This document shows positions 45,893 through 59,183 of a stretch of 64,000 bases of DNA, one piece after another. The translations under genes were made by a program, and so were the position numbers. The stretch is from Lederbergia lenta NBRC 16444 (GTDB lineage: Bacteria; Bacillota; Bacilli; Bacillales; Bacillaceae_C). The DNA lies in NCBI RefSeq assembly GCF_001591545.1, contig NZ_BCVC01000003.1, positions 186,001 through 250,000 of the forward strand. The letters are read 5' to 3'. The first letter of the stretch is position 1. Each line of letters opens with the position of its first letter. The notes beneath the pieces are model-generated. The model did not search any database, was not told the origin of the DNA, and saw only the letters and a list, made by a program, of their open reading frames with translations.

Positions 45893-47050
45893 ATGGCAAG
45901 TTGTTTAAAGCGATTAATTCTAATTATTTCTTCCTTAGCCTTGTTTGGTTGCTCCGATTCACGAGCACCAGAACATCTTTCGTATACACATGGTCTTGGA
46001 ATTGATTATAAAGATGGGGAATATATTATATATATCCAGCTTTTAAATTTAGGCACTTTAGCCAAAAGCGAATCTGCAGGTTCAGGTGAAGATGTTGTAA
46101 TAGAAGTAGGACGAGCACGCGCTAAAAATGTCGATGAAGCCATTTTTCATTTATACCGTTCGGCTGAGCAAGAAATCTACTGGGGGACACTATCATATAT
46201 TATCTTATCTGAAAATCTGTTAAGGGAAGAAGGATTAAATTCCGTTATTGATATGTGGAGCAGATATCCGGAAACAAGATATCAAATTTCTCTATATATA
46301 ATTAATAAAGAGATAGAAAAGGCGATGCTAACTAGTCCTGTGACGGATGTTTCAAAGGGGTTAAATAAAATTGCACGTCCAGAAAATAGTCAAAAACAAA
46401 ATAACTTCGTTCCATTTATTAATTTAAGACAATTACTAATTTTATTAGATGAACCTAATCATCTCGGGGTAATTCCACATATTTCCGTTTCCGAACATAG
46501 TTGGAAACAAACAAAGAATACTCCGCGCCCATTAATTGAAATAGATGGCATATCTTTGTATGACCGTGACGAGCAACTTTTAGGTAATTTAATTGGGAAA
46601 GAAGCCCAAGGATTTAGATGGGTAACAAAAGAATTTAGTCGTAGTGATCTAATCTTACAAAAGAATAATCAACCACTTGCAGCTCTAATTGTAAATAATA
46701 TTAAGACAAAAATTATACCAATTGTAAAAGACGGAAAAGTGACTTTCCAATTGAATATTAAAGCTGACACCTCTGTGAGTGAGTTGAATTTGCAATCACC
46801 TCTTCAGGAACTCGAGGAGAAAGCAGCCAAAGAAATAAAGGAGCAAGTATTATTCACTTATCTTGAGGCACTTAAATTAGATGCTGATATTTATCGTCTT
46901 TCAGAAAAACTTTATAGAAGCGATTTGCCTTCTTGGAAGAAACATAGTGAAAATGGAAAATTAGAATTAAAAGAGGAGTCACTTGAAATCGAAGTCGAAG
47001 TACTCATTAAAGATGCCTTGCGGAATCATTTGAAGCGATCTGTGAAATAA
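45893..47050 (+). CDS. gerKC: spore germination lipoprotein, Ger(x)C family (GerKC-like)
   Basis: 385 aa lipoprotein. The signal peptide ends in LFGC (Cys20), followed by the Ger(x)C domains with the THGLGIDYKDGEYIIYIQLLN opening. It is the C subunit anchored on the outer face of the inner spore membrane. AGGAGG lies nine bases before the ATG and 4 bases separate it from gerKA. Convergent with leuD. Confidence 0.92.
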   Translation: MASCLKRLILIISSLALFGCSDSRAPEHLSYTHGLGIDYKDGEYIIYIQLLNLGTLAKSESAGSGEDVVIEVGRARAKNVDEAIFHLYRSAEQEIYWGTLSYIILSENLLREEGLNSVIDMWSRYPETRYQISLYIINKEIEKAMLTSPVTDVSKGLNKIARPENSQKQNNFVPFINLRQLLILLDEPNHLGVIPHISVSEHSWKQTKNTPRPLIEIDGISLYDRDEQLLGNLIGKEAQGFRWVTKEFSRSDLILQKNNQPLAALIVNNIKTKIIPIVKDGKVTFQLNIKADTSVSELNLQSPLQELEEKAAKEIKEQVLFTYLEALKLDADIYRLSEKLYRSDLPSWKKHSENGKLELKEESLEIEVEVLIKDALRNHLKRSVK

Positions 47051-47078
47051 GGAACTATTATCAAGATAAAATTAGTAT

Positions 47079-47119
47079 AAAAAAAGGGATATCCTTGATT
47101 TTCATCTTAGGATACTCCC
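47079..47119 (-). terminator. ilv-leu operon terminator
   Basis: On the minus strand a stem (GGGAGTATCCT with AGGATATCCC, 47086-47095 with 47109-47119) is followed by seven T. It may also act weakly on the convergent ger operon. Confidence 0.82.
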
Positions 47120-47130
47120 CCTTCAATTCA

Positions 47131-47718
47131 TTAAACAACACTTTTGCCTTCATACTCCGAAATCTTATCTTCTAATTGCAATGTCAATGCAATTTCGTCC
47201 CATCCATTGAGAAGCATTTGACGACGATATGGATCAACAGTGAACGAATACGTATCTCCGCCTTCCGTGACAACTGTTTCTGATTCTAATGAAACGGTAA
47301 TCTTAAGTGGCTTTTCTTGAGACTTTTTCAACAAATCCTCCACATCTTCTTCAGCTAATTGAATTGGAAGAATGCCATTTTTAAAACAGTTATTGAAAAA
47401 GATATCTGCAAAGCTCATTGCAATGACAACACGGAAACCATAATCACCAAGTGCCCATGGTGCGTGCTCACGGGAAGATCCACAACCAAAGTTGTCTCTA
47501 GCAATTAGAATTTCACTATTCGCATATGCAGGTTTGTTTAACTCAAATCCTGCTCTTTCAACACCTTCATCATCATAGCGCCAATGATAAAACAGGAATC
47601 TGCCAAAACCAGTTCGTTCAATTCGCTTTAGAAATTGCTTAGGAATAATTTGATCCGTATCGACATTCGAACGGTCTAATGGCGCAAGTACGCTCGTTAC
47701 TTCTTTAATTGGTCTCAT
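47131..47718 (-). CDS. leuD: 3-isopropylmalate dehydratase small subunit
   Basis: 195 aa aconitase-type swivel domain. With LeuC it isomerises 2-isopropylmalate to 3-isopropylmalate. [16 protein letters not shown] is the signature. It is last in the operon; its ATG overlaps the leuC stop by 4 bp with AAGGAGG before it. Confidence 0.95.
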   Translation of the reverse strand: MRPIKEVTSVLAPLDRSNVDTDQIIPKQFLKRIERTGFGRFLFYHWRYDDEGVERAGFELNKPAYANSEILIARDNFGCGSSREHAPWALGDYGFRVVIAMSFADIFFNNCFKNGILPIQLAEEDVEDLLKKSQEKPLKITVSLESETVVTEGGDTYSFTVDPYRRQMLLNGWDEIALTLQLEDKISEYEGKSVV

Positions 47719-49133
47719 ACTAGCGCCTCCTTCTCTTGTTTAAATGTACGAACATCAACAAAATGTCCTGCAATTGCCGCTGCTGCTGCCATAGCTGGGC
47801 TGACTAAATGTGTACGTGATCCATTTCCTTGACGACCTTCAAAGTTACGATTTGATGTGGATGCACAACGCATTCCCGGTGGTACTTGGTCTGCATTCAT
47901 TGCTAGACACATACTGCATCCTGTTTCACGCCATTCAAATCCAGCATCTAGGAAAATTTGATCCAATCCTTCTTGCTCGGCTATTGTTTTCACTGTTCTT
48001 GAACCTGGTACAATAATTGCATTAACATTAGGATTTACTTTCTGACCTGCAACAATTTTCGACGCAGCTCGTAAGTCCTCAATTCGGGAATTCGTACAAG
48101 AACCAATGAACACATATTGGATATCAATATCTGTCATTTTTGTTCCGCCTTCAAGCCCCATGTACTCAAGCGCTTTTTCAATCTCCACTTTGTCAGCTTC
48201 TGTTTGTGCATCCTCTGGACGTGGCACCTGACCGTTTACACCAACACCCATTCCTGGATTCGTTCCCCATGTAACAACAGGTTCAATTTCAGATGCATTG
48301 ATCTCAATAACAGCATCATATTGAGCATCTGAATCAGTTGCAAGCTTTCTCCATTTTGCTTTTAACTGTTCAAATTCTTCACCTTGAGCTACATGTGGTC
48401 GGCCTTCCAAATAAGCAAATGTTGTCTCATCTGGAGCAATTAGACCAGCTTTTGCTCCGGCTTCAATTGACATATTACATACAGTCATACGCTCTTCCAT
48501 CGTTAGATTTCTAATGGCGCTACCTGTAAATTCAAAAATATGACCAGTACCAATATTAATCCCGTATTTAGCAATAATCGCCAAAATTAAGTCTTTTGAT
48601 GTTACACCAGCACCCAATTCTCCATTCACTTGCACTTGCATCGTTTTCGGCTTTGCTTGCCACAATGTTTGGGTAGACAATACATGCTCTACCTCACTCG
48701 TACCGATTCCAAATGCCAATGCACCCATTGCTCCATGTGTTGATGTATGACTATCACCACAAACAATCGTTTTACCTGGTTGAGTCAAACCAAGTTCTGG
48801 TCCAATAACATGCACAATACCTTGATCTGGATGCCCCATCCCAGCTAAAGGTACGTTAAATTCAGCACAGTTTTTTTCAAGTGTCGTCATTTGTTTTTGA
48901 GAAATCGGATCCTCTACTGCCTCATTTAAACGTGTCGGCACATTATGATCCATCGTAGCAAATGTTAATTCTGGTCTTCTTACTTTTCTATCATTTATAC
49001 GTAACCCTTCAAAAGCTTGAGGAGAAGTCACTTCATGTACTAGATGAAGATCGATATACAGCAAATCAGGCTTTCCTTCTTCCCTGTGGACAACGTGACT
49101 CTCCCATATTTTCTCAATAATTGTTTTGCCCAT
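47715..49133 (-). CDS. leuC: 3-isopropylmalate dehydratase large subunit
   Basis: 472 aa aconitase-family catalytic subunit. The three [4Fe-4S] cysteines are in GSCTNSR and in [31 protein letters not shown] is the substrate-binding motif. AGGTGAA precedes the ATG. It lies 11 bases after leuB. Confidence 0.96.
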   Translation of the reverse strand: MGKTIIEKIWESHVVHREEGKPDLLYIDLHLVHEVTSPQAFEGLRINDRKVRRPELTFATMDHNVPTRLNEAVEDPISQKQMTTLEKNCAEFNVPLAGMGHPDQGIVHVIGPELGLTQPGKTIVCGDSHTSTHGAMGALAFGIGTSEVEHVLSTQTLWQAKPKTMQVQVNGELGAGVTSKDLILAIIAKYGINIGTGHIFEFTGSAIRNLTMEERMTVCNMSIEAGAKAGLIAPDETTFAYLEGRPHVAQGEEFEQLKAKWRKLATDSDAQYDAVIEINASEIEPVVTWGTNPGMGVGVNGQVPRPEDAQTEADKVEIEKALEYMGLEGGTKMTDIDIQYVFIGSCTNSRIEDLRAASKIVAGQKVNPNVNAIIVPGSRTVKTIAEQEGLDQIFLDAGFEWRETGCSMCLAMNADQVPPGMRCASTSNRNFEGRQGNGSRTHLVSPAMAAAAAIAGHFVDVRTFKQEKEALV

Positions 49134-49144
49134 CTTTCTTCACC

Positions 49145-50242
49145 TCACATACTTGCCGATTTATTTTTATCTGTTACTTTTGCTTCGATTTCAGCAACAA
49201 TTTTTTCTGTCATTTCTGTCGTTGATAGAACGTTTCTTCCAATATTTATGAATTCAGTTGTACAATAGCCGTTCTCAAGTACAGTTTCCACTGCCTCTTC
49301 AACAGCTTTCGCTTCCTCAATCATCCCTAATGAGCTCCGGAGCATCATTGCTGCTGATAAAATGGCCCCAAGTGGATTTGCTTTATTTTGCCCAGCTATA
49401 TCTGGAGCAGAGCCATGTACTGGTTCATACATTCCGAAACCATCCGAGCGAAGGCTAGCAGATGGTAACATACCTAGAGAGCCTGTAATAACTGAAGCTT
49501 CGTCACTTAAAATATCACCGAACATATTTTCAGTTACAATTACATCAAATGCTGCTGGATAAGTAATCAATTTCATTGCTGCTGCATCCACAAGCATATG
49601 TTCATATTCAACTTCTGGATATTTTAGTGCTACTTCCTCCACTACTTTTCTCCATAGTTTACTAGATTCTAAAACATTAGCCTTATCTACCGATGCTACT
49701 TTATTTCTACGCAATTTTGCTAATTCAAAGGCATGAATCACTACACGTTCAATTTCTTCTCTCGTATAAACCAATGAATCTACTGCTTTTTCTTCATCAT
49801 GAAAGCTTGGTTCTCCAAAATATAAGCCGCCCGTTAATTCTCGGACGATCATCATATCAACACCTTCTGCTACTTCTTCCTTCAGTGGAGATACAGCCAA
49901 CAAGCTTTTGAATGCTTGCACTGGTCGAAGATTCACACTTAATTCAAAGTGTTTGCGAATTTGAAGAAGCCCTCTTTCTGGTCGCAAATGGGATGGATTA
50001 TTATCCCATGCTGGTCCCCCGACCGCACCTAGCAAGATTGCATCACTTGCTTCGCAAATCTTAATTGTTTCGTCAGGTAACGGCTGGCCTGCTTGATCGA
50101 TAGCTTCCCCACCGAGTAAGCCGTATACCCACTCAAACTCGTGATGAAAACGGCGGCCGATTGATTCCAATACAGCCGTTGCCGCGTCTGTTACCTCTTT
50201 ACCAATTCCGTCTCCGCGTAATACAGCTACTCGTTTCTTCAT
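49145..50242 (-). CDS. leuB: 3-isopropylmalate dehydrogenase
   Basis: 365 aa. NAD-dependent oxidative decarboxylation of 3-isopropylmalate to 2-oxoisocaproate, the third leucine step. GDGIGKEV at the start, the dehydrogenase signature ENMFGDILSDEASVITGSLGMLPSA, and the HGSAPDIAG NAD motif are intact. The ATG at 50242 has AGGGG eight bases upstream; an ATG two codons earlier is too close. Confidence 0.95.
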   Translation of the reverse strand: MKKRVAVLRGDGIGKEVTDAATAVLESIGRRFHHEFEWVYGLLGGEAIDQAGQPLPDETIKICEASDAILLGAVGGPAWDNNPSHLRPERGLLQIRKHFELSVNLRPVQAFKSLLAVSPLKEEVAEGVDMMIVRELTGGLYFGEPSFHDEEKAVDSLVYTREEIERVVIHAFELAKLRRNKVASVDKANVLESSKLWRKVVEEVALKYPEVEYEHMLVDAAAMKLITYPAAFDVIVTENMFGDILSDEASVITGSLGMLPSASLRSDGFGMYEPVHGSAPDIAGQNKANPLGAILSAAMMLRSSLGMIEEAKAVEEAVETVLENGYCTTEFINIGRNVLSTTEMTEKIVAEIEAKVTDKNKSASM

Positions 50243-50288
50243 CTTCATATCCCCTTATATATACAGTCCTTTTGAAATTAAAAAGTAA

Positions 50289-52878
<2,590 letters not shown>

Positions 52879-53394
52879 TTATAATTGTAATAATAATTGC
52901 GGTGTTTCTGATTTCTGTTGCTCCCTTACAAATGCGGTAACACCTGTACGGGCTATATCTTTGATTCCATATGGCTTTAATAGTTCGATAAAGGCATCCA
53001 CTTTTGTGGGTTCGCCTGTTACTTGAACAGTGACCATACTTTTGCCCATATCAATTACGGTTGCTCGGAAAGGTTCGATAATGCTGTACACTTCACTGCG
53101 AACCGACGGTGGGCAAAGCACTTTAATGAGTGCCAATTCACGCGTAACGATTGATTTGTCGGTAATATCCGTCACTTTTAATACATCAATCTGCTTTTGG
53201 AGCTGTTTAAGTAACTGCTCCATCTTATTAGGATCTTCCATCGGAACGATAAATGTCATTTTTGAAATTCCCGGCTTTCCGGTCGCCCCGACTGTGATAC
53301 TTTCGATATTAAACTGTCTTTTGGCGAATAATCCGGTTATGCGGTTCAACACTCCACTATTATTGTTGACTGTTACAGTAACAACCCGTTTCAT
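52879..53394 (-). CDS. ilvH: acetolactate synthase small (regulatory) subunit
   Basis: 171 aa. Two ACT-type halves: the first (about 1-80) carries [23 protein letters not shown], the valine-binding motif. It gives feedback inhibition and full activity to IlvB. Its start overlaps the ilvB stop by 4 bp (ATGA). Confidence 0.95.
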   Translation of the reverse strand: MKRVVTVTVNNNSGVLNRITGLFAKRQFNIESITVGATGKPGISKMTFIVPMEDPNKMEQLLKQLQKQIDVLKVTDITDKSIVTRELALIKVLCPPSVRSEVYSIIEPFRATVIDMGKSMVTVQVTGEPTKVDAFIELLKPYGIKDIARTGVTAFVREQQKSETPQLLLQL

Positions 53395-55130
53395 TCTCCC
53401 ACCCCTATCATTTCATGCAGGCCTTTCCCCGCTTCAACCATTGGGTTGACAAATTCTTTTTGTTCAACTTGGAAATCTATTAGTACAGGCCCCGGATTAT
53501 TAAATGCCTTCTCGATTACCGCTTTTGCTTCTTCTTCAGTCTTAGCACGATAACCTCTGATCCCATACGCCTCAGCAAGTTTTACGAAGTCTGGCTGTTC
53601 TGAAAATATGGAATGTGAGTAGCGTTCTTCATAAAATAGTTCTTGCCACTGACGAACCATTCCAAGACATTGATTATTGATAATTACAATTTTTACTGGC
53701 AAATTGAGTTCCTTTATTACCGAAAGTTCCTGCAACGTCATTTGGAAACCACCGTCTCCAGTAACTGCTACAACTGTTTTATCTGGAGAAGCTAATTGTG
53801 CGCCAATCGCAGCCGGGAAGCCAAAGCCCATCGTTCCAAGTCCGCCTGAAGTTACCCAGTTATCAGGACCGTTAAACCCATAATACTGTGCAGCCCACAT
53901 TTGATGCTGTCCAACATCTGTTGTTACAATCGCATCCCCACCTGTAAATTCATGAACCATTTTAATTACATGTGGTGCGGAAAGTGAATCTTCTTTTGAT
54001 ATAGGAGTTTTGAACGGGAACTTTTCCTTATAATCTTGTAAGTGCTCTGTCCATTCACTAATGTCAGGAAGATTGAATTCCTTTTTCAATAGCTCTTTCA
54101 ATACTTCTTTTGCATCCCCTACAATCGGAATCTCTGTTTCCACATTCTTGCCGATTTCAGCTGGATCAATATCAATGTGAGCTACTATAGCATTTGGTGC
54201 AAAATGCGCTAAGTTTCCAGTCAATCTATCATCAAAGCGTGCGCCAAAATTGATTAGCAAGTCACATTCTGTGATGGCCATATTCGAACCATAGGTTCCA
54301 TGCATTCCAGCCATTCCCAAAAATTGTGGATGATCACCAGGAATTGTACCTAAGCCCAAGAGAGTATTCGTAATTGGGAAACCAGTTCTATCTACAAATT
54401 CTTTCAAATAGTCTGACCCCTTAGCGAATAAGACGCCTGCCCCTGCAAGAATCAAAGGCTTTTTAGCATTGGCCATTGCTCCTGCAAGCTTTTGAATTTG
54501 CAAGTAATTTGGTTGAGTTGTCGGTTGATAGCCCGGTAAGTTAATCGGTTCATCTTCATAACTTCCTGCTGGAGCCGTTGCAATATCTTTTGGGATATCG
54601 ACTAGGACTGGTCCCGGACGTCCTGTCGAAGCAATATAGAAAGCTTCTTTAATAATTCTACCTAAATCTTCAACTTTTTTTACTTGGTAATTATGCTTTG
54701 TGATTGGCATTGTAATACCAATTATGTCTGACTCTTGAAATGCATCTGTTCCAAGCAAGGAGCTTGCTACTTGACCAGTAAAGACTACAAGCGGCAATGA
54801 ATCCATCATCGCATCTGCAATTCCAGTAACTAAATTTGTTGCACCTGGACCAGATGTAGCCATTACGACTCCTGGTTTTCCCGTTACTCTCGCATATCCT
54901 TCTGCAGCATGAATGGCTCCCTGTTCATGTCTCGTCAACACATGCCTGATTGGATTTTTATGAAGTGCATCATAAATTGGTAGTGCTGCTCCTCCCGGAT
55001 AACCGAAAATAATATCTACCTTTTCCTTTTGCAGTGTCTCAATGAAAAGATCTGCTCCAGTTTTCACTTGTTCCTTAACGGCCGTGTCCGATTGCTGATT
55101 GGTCGCATTCATCGGGATACCCATACTCAC
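53391..55130 (-). CDS. ilvB: acetolactate synthase large (catalytic) subunit
   Basis: About 579 aa TPP enzyme. Makes acetolactate and 2-aceto-2-hydroxybutyrate. The catalytic glutamate is in [18 protein letters not shown]/dimer region follows, and the TPP site is [24 protein letters not shown]. The start is uncertain: the GTG at 55130 has AGGAAGG nine bases upstream; an ATG lies two codons later and a GTG seven codons earlier. It is the first gene after the T-box leader. Confidence 0.94.
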   Translation of the reverse strand: MSMGIPMNATNQQSDTAVKEQVKTGADLFIETLQKEKVDIIFGYPGGAALPIYDALHKNPIRHVLTRHEQGAIHAAEGYARVTGKPGVVMATSGPGATNLVTGIADAMMDSLPLVVFTGQVASSLLGTDAFQESDIIGITMPITKHNYQVKKVEDLGRIIKEAFYIASTGRPGPVLVDIPKDIATAPAGSYEDEPINLPGYQPTTQPNYLQIQKLAGAMANAKKPLILAGAGVLFAKGSDYLKEFVDRTGFPITNTLLGLGTIPGDHPQFLGMAGMHGTYGSNMAITECDLLINFGARFDDRLTGNLAHFAPNAIVAHIDIDPAEIGKNVETEIPIVGDAKEVLKELLKKEFNLPDISEWTEHLQDYKEKFPFKTPISKEDSLSAPHVIKMVHEFTGGDAIVTTDVGQHQMWAAQYYGFNGPDNWVTSGGLGTMGFGFPAAIGAQLASPDKTVVAVTGDGGFQMTLQELSVIKELNLPVKIVIINNQCLGMVRQWQELFYEERYSHSIFSEQPDFVKLAEAYGIRGYRAKTEEEAKAVIEKAFNNPGPVLIDFQVEQKEFVNPMVEAGKGLHEMIGVGE

Positions 55131-55219
55131 AGCATAGCGCCTTCCTTTCACGTTCTATATTTTTTTATTGCTAGATTAACTAAGGTCCATCTCTTTCGCA
55201 TGTGGCATTTTTTTACAAA

Positions 55220-55500
55220 CAAAAAAGTTTTTTCAGCCCACACAAAAGGAGAACCTTTCATGCAGGGATGAAAAAACTTTCATGGTACCACCCTACTTCT
55301 CAGTGATTTACACTGACTCAGGAGTGACGCAATGTCACTCTTTGATAACGGGGACTTTGTAATCCCCGTGAATCCATAGTCGCTTTCGCTTTCAGGATTC
55401 ATGCTCTAAGGTGATGTCGCGAATGGCTGTATTGCCGGTTTCCAGCAGTTCCGGCTCTCTGTAAATACAGGATTCCATTCACTTTTTCCTTATCATTGCA
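55220..55500 (-). ncRNA. T-box riboswitch leader of ilvB operon (specifier read as AUC, Ile)
   Basis: On the minus strand the T-box sequence AGGGTGGTACCATG lies at 55294-55281, followed by a terminator (stem near 55226-55239 with 55265-55280, then T-run). Upstream is Stem I with AGAGAGCCGG, a CTGCTGGAAA loop region and closing pairs GAATGG/CCATTC and TAAGG/CCTTA. The 3' side of the specifier loop reads GACATCACC, so the codon is AUC (55415-55413). Uncharged tRNA-Ile would allow readthrough into ilvB. The remainder of the ilvD-ilvB gap holds no gene. Confidence 0.88.
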
Positions 55501-55548
55501 TTATTAGTAAATATCAAAAAATTCTCTATTTAGGATATCTACTTTTTA

Positions 55549-57213
55549 TTATATTTTCATAACTCCGCCAGTATTAGCAGAAGTAACAAGTTTTGAATAT
55601 CTGGCTAGATAGCCTTTTTTAATTTTAGGTTCAAATGGTTGGATCTTTGCTTGGCGTTCAGCCAAGACTTCATCTGACACTTGAAGTTCAATTGTTCTGT
55701 TAATTAGGTCGATAATGATCCCATCACCATCTTCGACAAGAGCAATCGGTCCGCCTTCTGCCGCTTCTGGTGAAATATGTCCGATTGAAATGCCACGTGA
55801 TGCTCCTGAGAACCGACCGTCTGTAATAAGAGCAACCTTTGTTCCCAGTCCCCTTCCTGCAATGGCTGCCGTTGGTGCAAGCATTTCTGGCATTCCCGGT
55901 CCACCTTTTGGCCCTTCGTAACGAATGACTACTACATGGCCTTCTTTAACCGTACCATCATTAATACCTTGTTGTGCAGCTTCTTGAGACTCAAACACAA
56001 TTGCTTTTCCGTGGAAAGTCTTAATGGATGGATCCACAGCTCCCACTTTTATTACTCCTCCGTCTGGTGCTAGGTTTCCGTAAAGAACAGATAAACCACC
56101 AACCGGACTATATGGATTTTCGCGTGGGCGAATGACTTTTGGATTTGTTATAACATTGTCTTTTACATTCTCGTATACAGTCTTTCCAGTTACCGTCATG
56201 CGATCACTTTCAACTGCTCCCATTTCGCATAATTCACGAATAATAGCACTTATTCCCCCTGCATCATGTACATCTTGCATCGTGTAATCTGATGCCGGGG
56301 CAATTTTAGCCAAATAAGGAACTCTTTCTGCTACTTTGTTGATACGAGATAAATCATAATCTATTTCTGCTTCATGTGCAATAGCTAATGTATGGAGTAC
56401 CGTGTTAGTCGAGCCACCCATTGCCATATCAAGCGCAAAAGCATCATCGATTGTTCTTTCACTAATTAAATCACGTGGTTTAATATCTTCTTTCACCATT
56501 CTTACTAAATGATGTGCTGCTTCTTTAATTAGTCTGTGGCGTTCATTAGATGTAGCTACAATTGTACCATTACCTGGTAAAGCAAAGCCTAGCATTTCCA
56601 TCAATGAGTTCATTGAGTTAGCCGTGAACATTCCCGAACACGAACCACAAGTAGGACATGCATTTTGTTCAATATCAAGAAGCTTTTCTGCTGTCATTTT
56701 ACCAGAATGATAAGCCCCAACTCCTTCAAAAACTGATGTGAGTGTAAGTGGTTCACCTTCAGATGAAACACCGCCTTCCATCGGTCCGCCTGATACAAAA
56801 ACAGAAGGAACGTTCGTTCTGACTGCTGACATTAACATACCTGGTGTTATTTTATCGCAGTTTGGAATATAAAATACCCCGTCGAACCAGTGCGCATTAA
56901 TTACTGTTTCCGCTGAGTCTGCAATTAGTTCCCGACTCGGCAGGGAATAACGCATTCCAATGTGGCCCATGGCAATCCCATCATCGACTCCAATTGTATT
57001 AAATTCGAAAGGTACTCCGCCTGCTTCCCAGATCGCTTCTTTTACGATATCAGCAAACTCACGCAAATGTTTATGTCCAGGAATAATATCAATATATGAA
57101 TTACAAACGCCAATAAATGGCTTTTCTAAATCCTTCGTTTTAATACCCGTTGCATATAATAAACTTCGGTGTGGGGCACGATCTATCCCCTTCTTAATCA
57201 TATCACTTCGCAT
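55549..57213 (-). CDS. ilvD: dihydroxy-acid dehydratase
   Basis: 554 aa Fe-S dehydratase that makes the 2-oxo acid precursors of valine and isoleucine. Cluster and metal motifs are [10 protein letters not shown] and [27 protein letters not shown] is also family-specific. AGGAGAGG precedes the ATG. It follows ilvE by 21 bases and precedes the T-box leader. Confidence 0.96.
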   Translation of the reverse strand: MRSDMIKKGIDRAPHRSLLYATGIKTKDLEKPFIGVCNSYIDIIPGHKHLREFADIVKEAIWEAGGVPFEFNTIGVDDGIAMGHIGMRYSLPSRELIADSAETVINAHWFDGVFYIPNCDKITPGMLMSAVRTNVPSVFVSGGPMEGGVSSEGEPLTLTSVFEGVGAYHSGKMTAEKLLDIEQNACPTCGSCSGMFTANSMNSLMEMLGFALPGNGTIVATSNERHRLIKEAAHHLVRMVKEDIKPRDLISERTIDDAFALDMAMGGSTNTVLHTLAIAHEAEIDYDLSRINKVAERVPYLAKIAPASDYTMQDVHDAGGISAIIRELCEMGAVESDRMTVTGKTVYENVKDNVITNPKVIRPRENPYSPVGGLSVLYGNLAPDGGVIKVGAVDPSIKTFHGKAIVFESQEAAQQGINDGTVKEGHVVVIRYEGPKGGPGMPEMLAPTAAIAGRGLGTKVALITDGRFSGASRGISIGHISPEAAEGGPIALVEDGDGIIIDLINRTIELQVSDEVLAERQAKIQPFEPKIKKGYLARYSKLVTSANTGGVMKI

Positions 57214-57234
57214 ATTACCTCTCCTGATTCTGTC

Positions 57235-58134
57235 CTAGCTGACATGTAATGTTTGGTCGTATACTTTTACTCCATCTGTTTGAGTTAGTTCTCTAAAGCC
57301 TTCGAGTAATATGCTTGTAATCGGACCCGGTTTTCCATCACCAATAACTCTTCCGTCTACCTTGTTGACAGCGATCACTTCTGCCGCTGTACCAGTGAGA
57401 AAAACTTCATCTGCCGTATATACATCATGTCTTGTGAAAACATCCTCGGATACTTCATAGCCTTTTTCTCGCGCGATTTTTATAATTGCATTGCGCGTAA
57501 CTCCGACTAAAGCTCCTACATAACCTGGTGGAGTTAATAATTTATTATCTTTAACAATAAATATGTTATCTGCTGAACCTTCTGCTACATACCCTTGATC
57601 ATTCAACATCAAGGCTTCTTGTACTCCCGCAAGGTTAGCTTCAATTTTCACAAGTATATTATTTAAATAATTCAGAGATTTAACCATTGGACTAAGCACA
57701 TCAGAACGATTACGTCTCGTTGCCACAGTCACTATTTCTAAACCTGTTTCATATAATTCTTTCGGAAAAATACTAAGTGGCTCTGCAATTACAATCACTT
57801 GAGCTCTTGCGCAAGTATATGGACTAAGTCCCAAATCTCCCACTCCTCGAGAGACAACGAGACGAATATATCCATCTTTTAACTTATTTTGACGGAGCGT
57901 TTCAACAACAATATTGGTCATTTCCTCTTTCGTATATGGGATTGTCAGCATAATGGATTTCGCCGAATCATATAAGCGTGTTAAATGTTCTTCTAAACGA
58001 AATACATTCCCGCTATATGATCGTATACCTTCGAATACTCCATCTCCATATAGAAATCCATGATCATATACAGATACAACGGCGTCTTCTTTTTTTACGA
58101 ATTGGCCATTGAGGAAAATCAATTGCTCACTCAC
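57235..58134 (-). CDS. ilvE: branched-chain amino acid aminotransferase
   Basis: 299 aa, fold-type IV PLP enzyme. Last step of Ile, Val and Leu synthesis. The PLP lysine is in MVKSLNYLNN (K152); DHGFLYGDGVFEGIRSY and FLTGTAAEV are the family signatures. The start is a GTG with GAGGGG nine bases upstream. It is the first gene of the ilvE-ilvD transcript, with a clear promoter and CodY-like box upstream. Confidence 0.95.
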   Translation of the reverse strand: MSEQLIFLNGQFVKKEDAVVSVYDHGFLYGDGVFEGIRSYSGNVFRLEEHLTRLYDSAKSIMLTIPYTKEEMTNIVVETLRQNKLKDGYIRLVVSRGVGDLGLSPYTCARAQVIVIAEPLSIFPKELYETGLEIVTVATRRNRSDVLSPMVKSLNYLNNILVKIEANLAGVQEALMLNDQGYVAEGSADNIFIVKDNKLLTPPGYVGALVGVTRNAIIKIAREKGYEVSEDVFTRHDVYTADEVFLTGTAAEVIAVNKVDGRVIGDGKPGPITSILLEGFRELTQTDGVKVYDQTLHVS

Positions 58135-58197
58135 TGCTGTTCGCCCCTCTCACTTGTGCTACTGTTTTAAAGTTTTTGATTTATTAAATTGTTCTCA

Positions 58198-58243
58198 ATG
58201 ATACCTTGATATTGCTGAAACGTCAATACATTTTCAGAATGTT
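58198..58243 (-). promoter_or_regulatory. ilvE promoter with CodY-like box
   Basis: On the minus strand, -35 TTGACG (58221-58226) and -10 TATCAT (58198-58203) are spaced 17 bp. AACATTCTGAAAATG (58243-58229) matches the CodY consensus AATTTTCWGAAAATT with three mismatches and lies directly upstream of the -35. The remaining gene-free stretch 58135-58478 shows nothing else. Confidence 0.75.
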
Positions 58244-58478
58244 TTATTAGTTGGAAATAATGTTTTATTTATGTATCCGTTTACAATGTAGTAAAATCAA
58301 CCTTTGTTAAAAATCATTATTATTCTATTTTTTTCGACATTATTTTTAAACTAAAAAAAGCTCAGAAATCCACTTCCTTATATGGAAGTAATTTCCCGAA
58401 GTTAATAGTTTGGTAGGATTATTTTAGAGTAAAGTGATAGAAAGTTGCGAAGATCCTGTAGTAGAAGTTTTGACACAT

Positions 58479-58808
58479 TTAAATCATTCCCATTGTTCTT
58501 TGAACCCTGCGGATATCTTTTTTATTTGTCCACGTTTCATCTTTTAAAATTTCAATACTGTCTTCAAGTGTTTTAATCTGTTCTTTCACTACACCAAAAT
58601 CCTTTGCATTTTGTAAACGCAGTTCACTCATTTCAGCTTTTAAACCTTCTTGCCCTACTTTAAGCGCCCCTAAAATCTGGCCATGTTCCTTAAACTTTTG
58701 GCTATGCTCGTTCAAAATTTGGCTGTGCTCATTTAAGATTCGGCTGTGTTCGTTTAGAGTGCTTTTTATTTCTTTCAGCATTCCCAGGATTTCTTTCTCC
58801 ATATTCAT
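58479..58808 (-). CDS. coiled-coil hypothetical protein
   Basis: 109 aa. Residues about 15-50 are heptad repeats (ILNEHSQ and variants, four times), encoded by a matching 21-bp DNA repeat. The second half is also predicted coiled coil with a charged register, ending with a basic KKDIRRVQ. AGGAGGGGG precedes the ATG. Similar repetitive coiled-coil ORFs are common in Bacillaceae; function unknown. Confidence 0.65.
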   Translation of the reverse strand: MNMEKEILGMLKEIKSTLNEHSRILNEHSQILNEHSQKFKEHGQILGALKVGQEGLKAEMSELRLQNAKDFGVVKEQIKTLEDSIEILKDETWTNKKDIRRVQRTMGMI

Positions 58809-58858
58809 ATATTCCCCCTCCTTTCTACATTAATTTTATTATATCATTTCAAGTCAAA

Positions 58859-58891
58859 AAGTCGACTACTGGAATAGTCAGTAGTCGACTT
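58859..58891. repeat. 13-bp perfect inverted repeat
   Basis: AAGTCGACTACTG (58859-58871) pairs with CAGTAGTCGACTT (58879-58891), with a 7-base loop. It lies upstream of the coiled-coil gene and next to the structured element that follows. A terminator-like hairpin without a clear T-tract. Confidence 0.7.
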
Positions 58892-58974
58892 AAAAGTGCT
58901 TTACTTAGGCTCGCACGACGCGAGTCATAACGGCGTTGCCACACGACGTGGCGTTCTTAGCCGTTGTTCCACTA

Positions 58975-59182
58975 TTGTCTAGCTACAGCGCCCAACGACT
59001 AGCAAACTTCGTGATTCTTCCTACGATAAGTCAACATCGGTTCGCCTTGCAGGCTTTCCGTGTTTCCTTTATCTCGTATGAAAGGATCCTCGACTAAAAT
59101 CGCCACGTCCTGTGGCAACATCGAGGGACCCGCATCATGCGGGCCCAGTTTGTACGTCGCTAAACGGGCGCTTTCGCTTTTC
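58975..59182. repeat. structured Bacillaceae intergenic element (AGCGCCC..GGGCGCT type)
   Basis: A roughly 200-bp element with complementary ends AGCGCCC and GGGCGCT and internal hairpins (CCACGTCCTGTGG, GACCCGCATCATGCGGGC, CCTCGA..TCGAGG). It matches a family I know from Bacillus intergenic regions ('TTGTCTAGCTCCAGCGCC...GGGCGCTTTCGCTTTT'). It lies directly after the potD stop on the minus strand and could fold in that transcript. The gene-free stretch 58809-59183 also holds the hairpin at 58859 and GC-rich short palindromes. Confidence 0.6.
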
Positions 59183-59183
59183 T

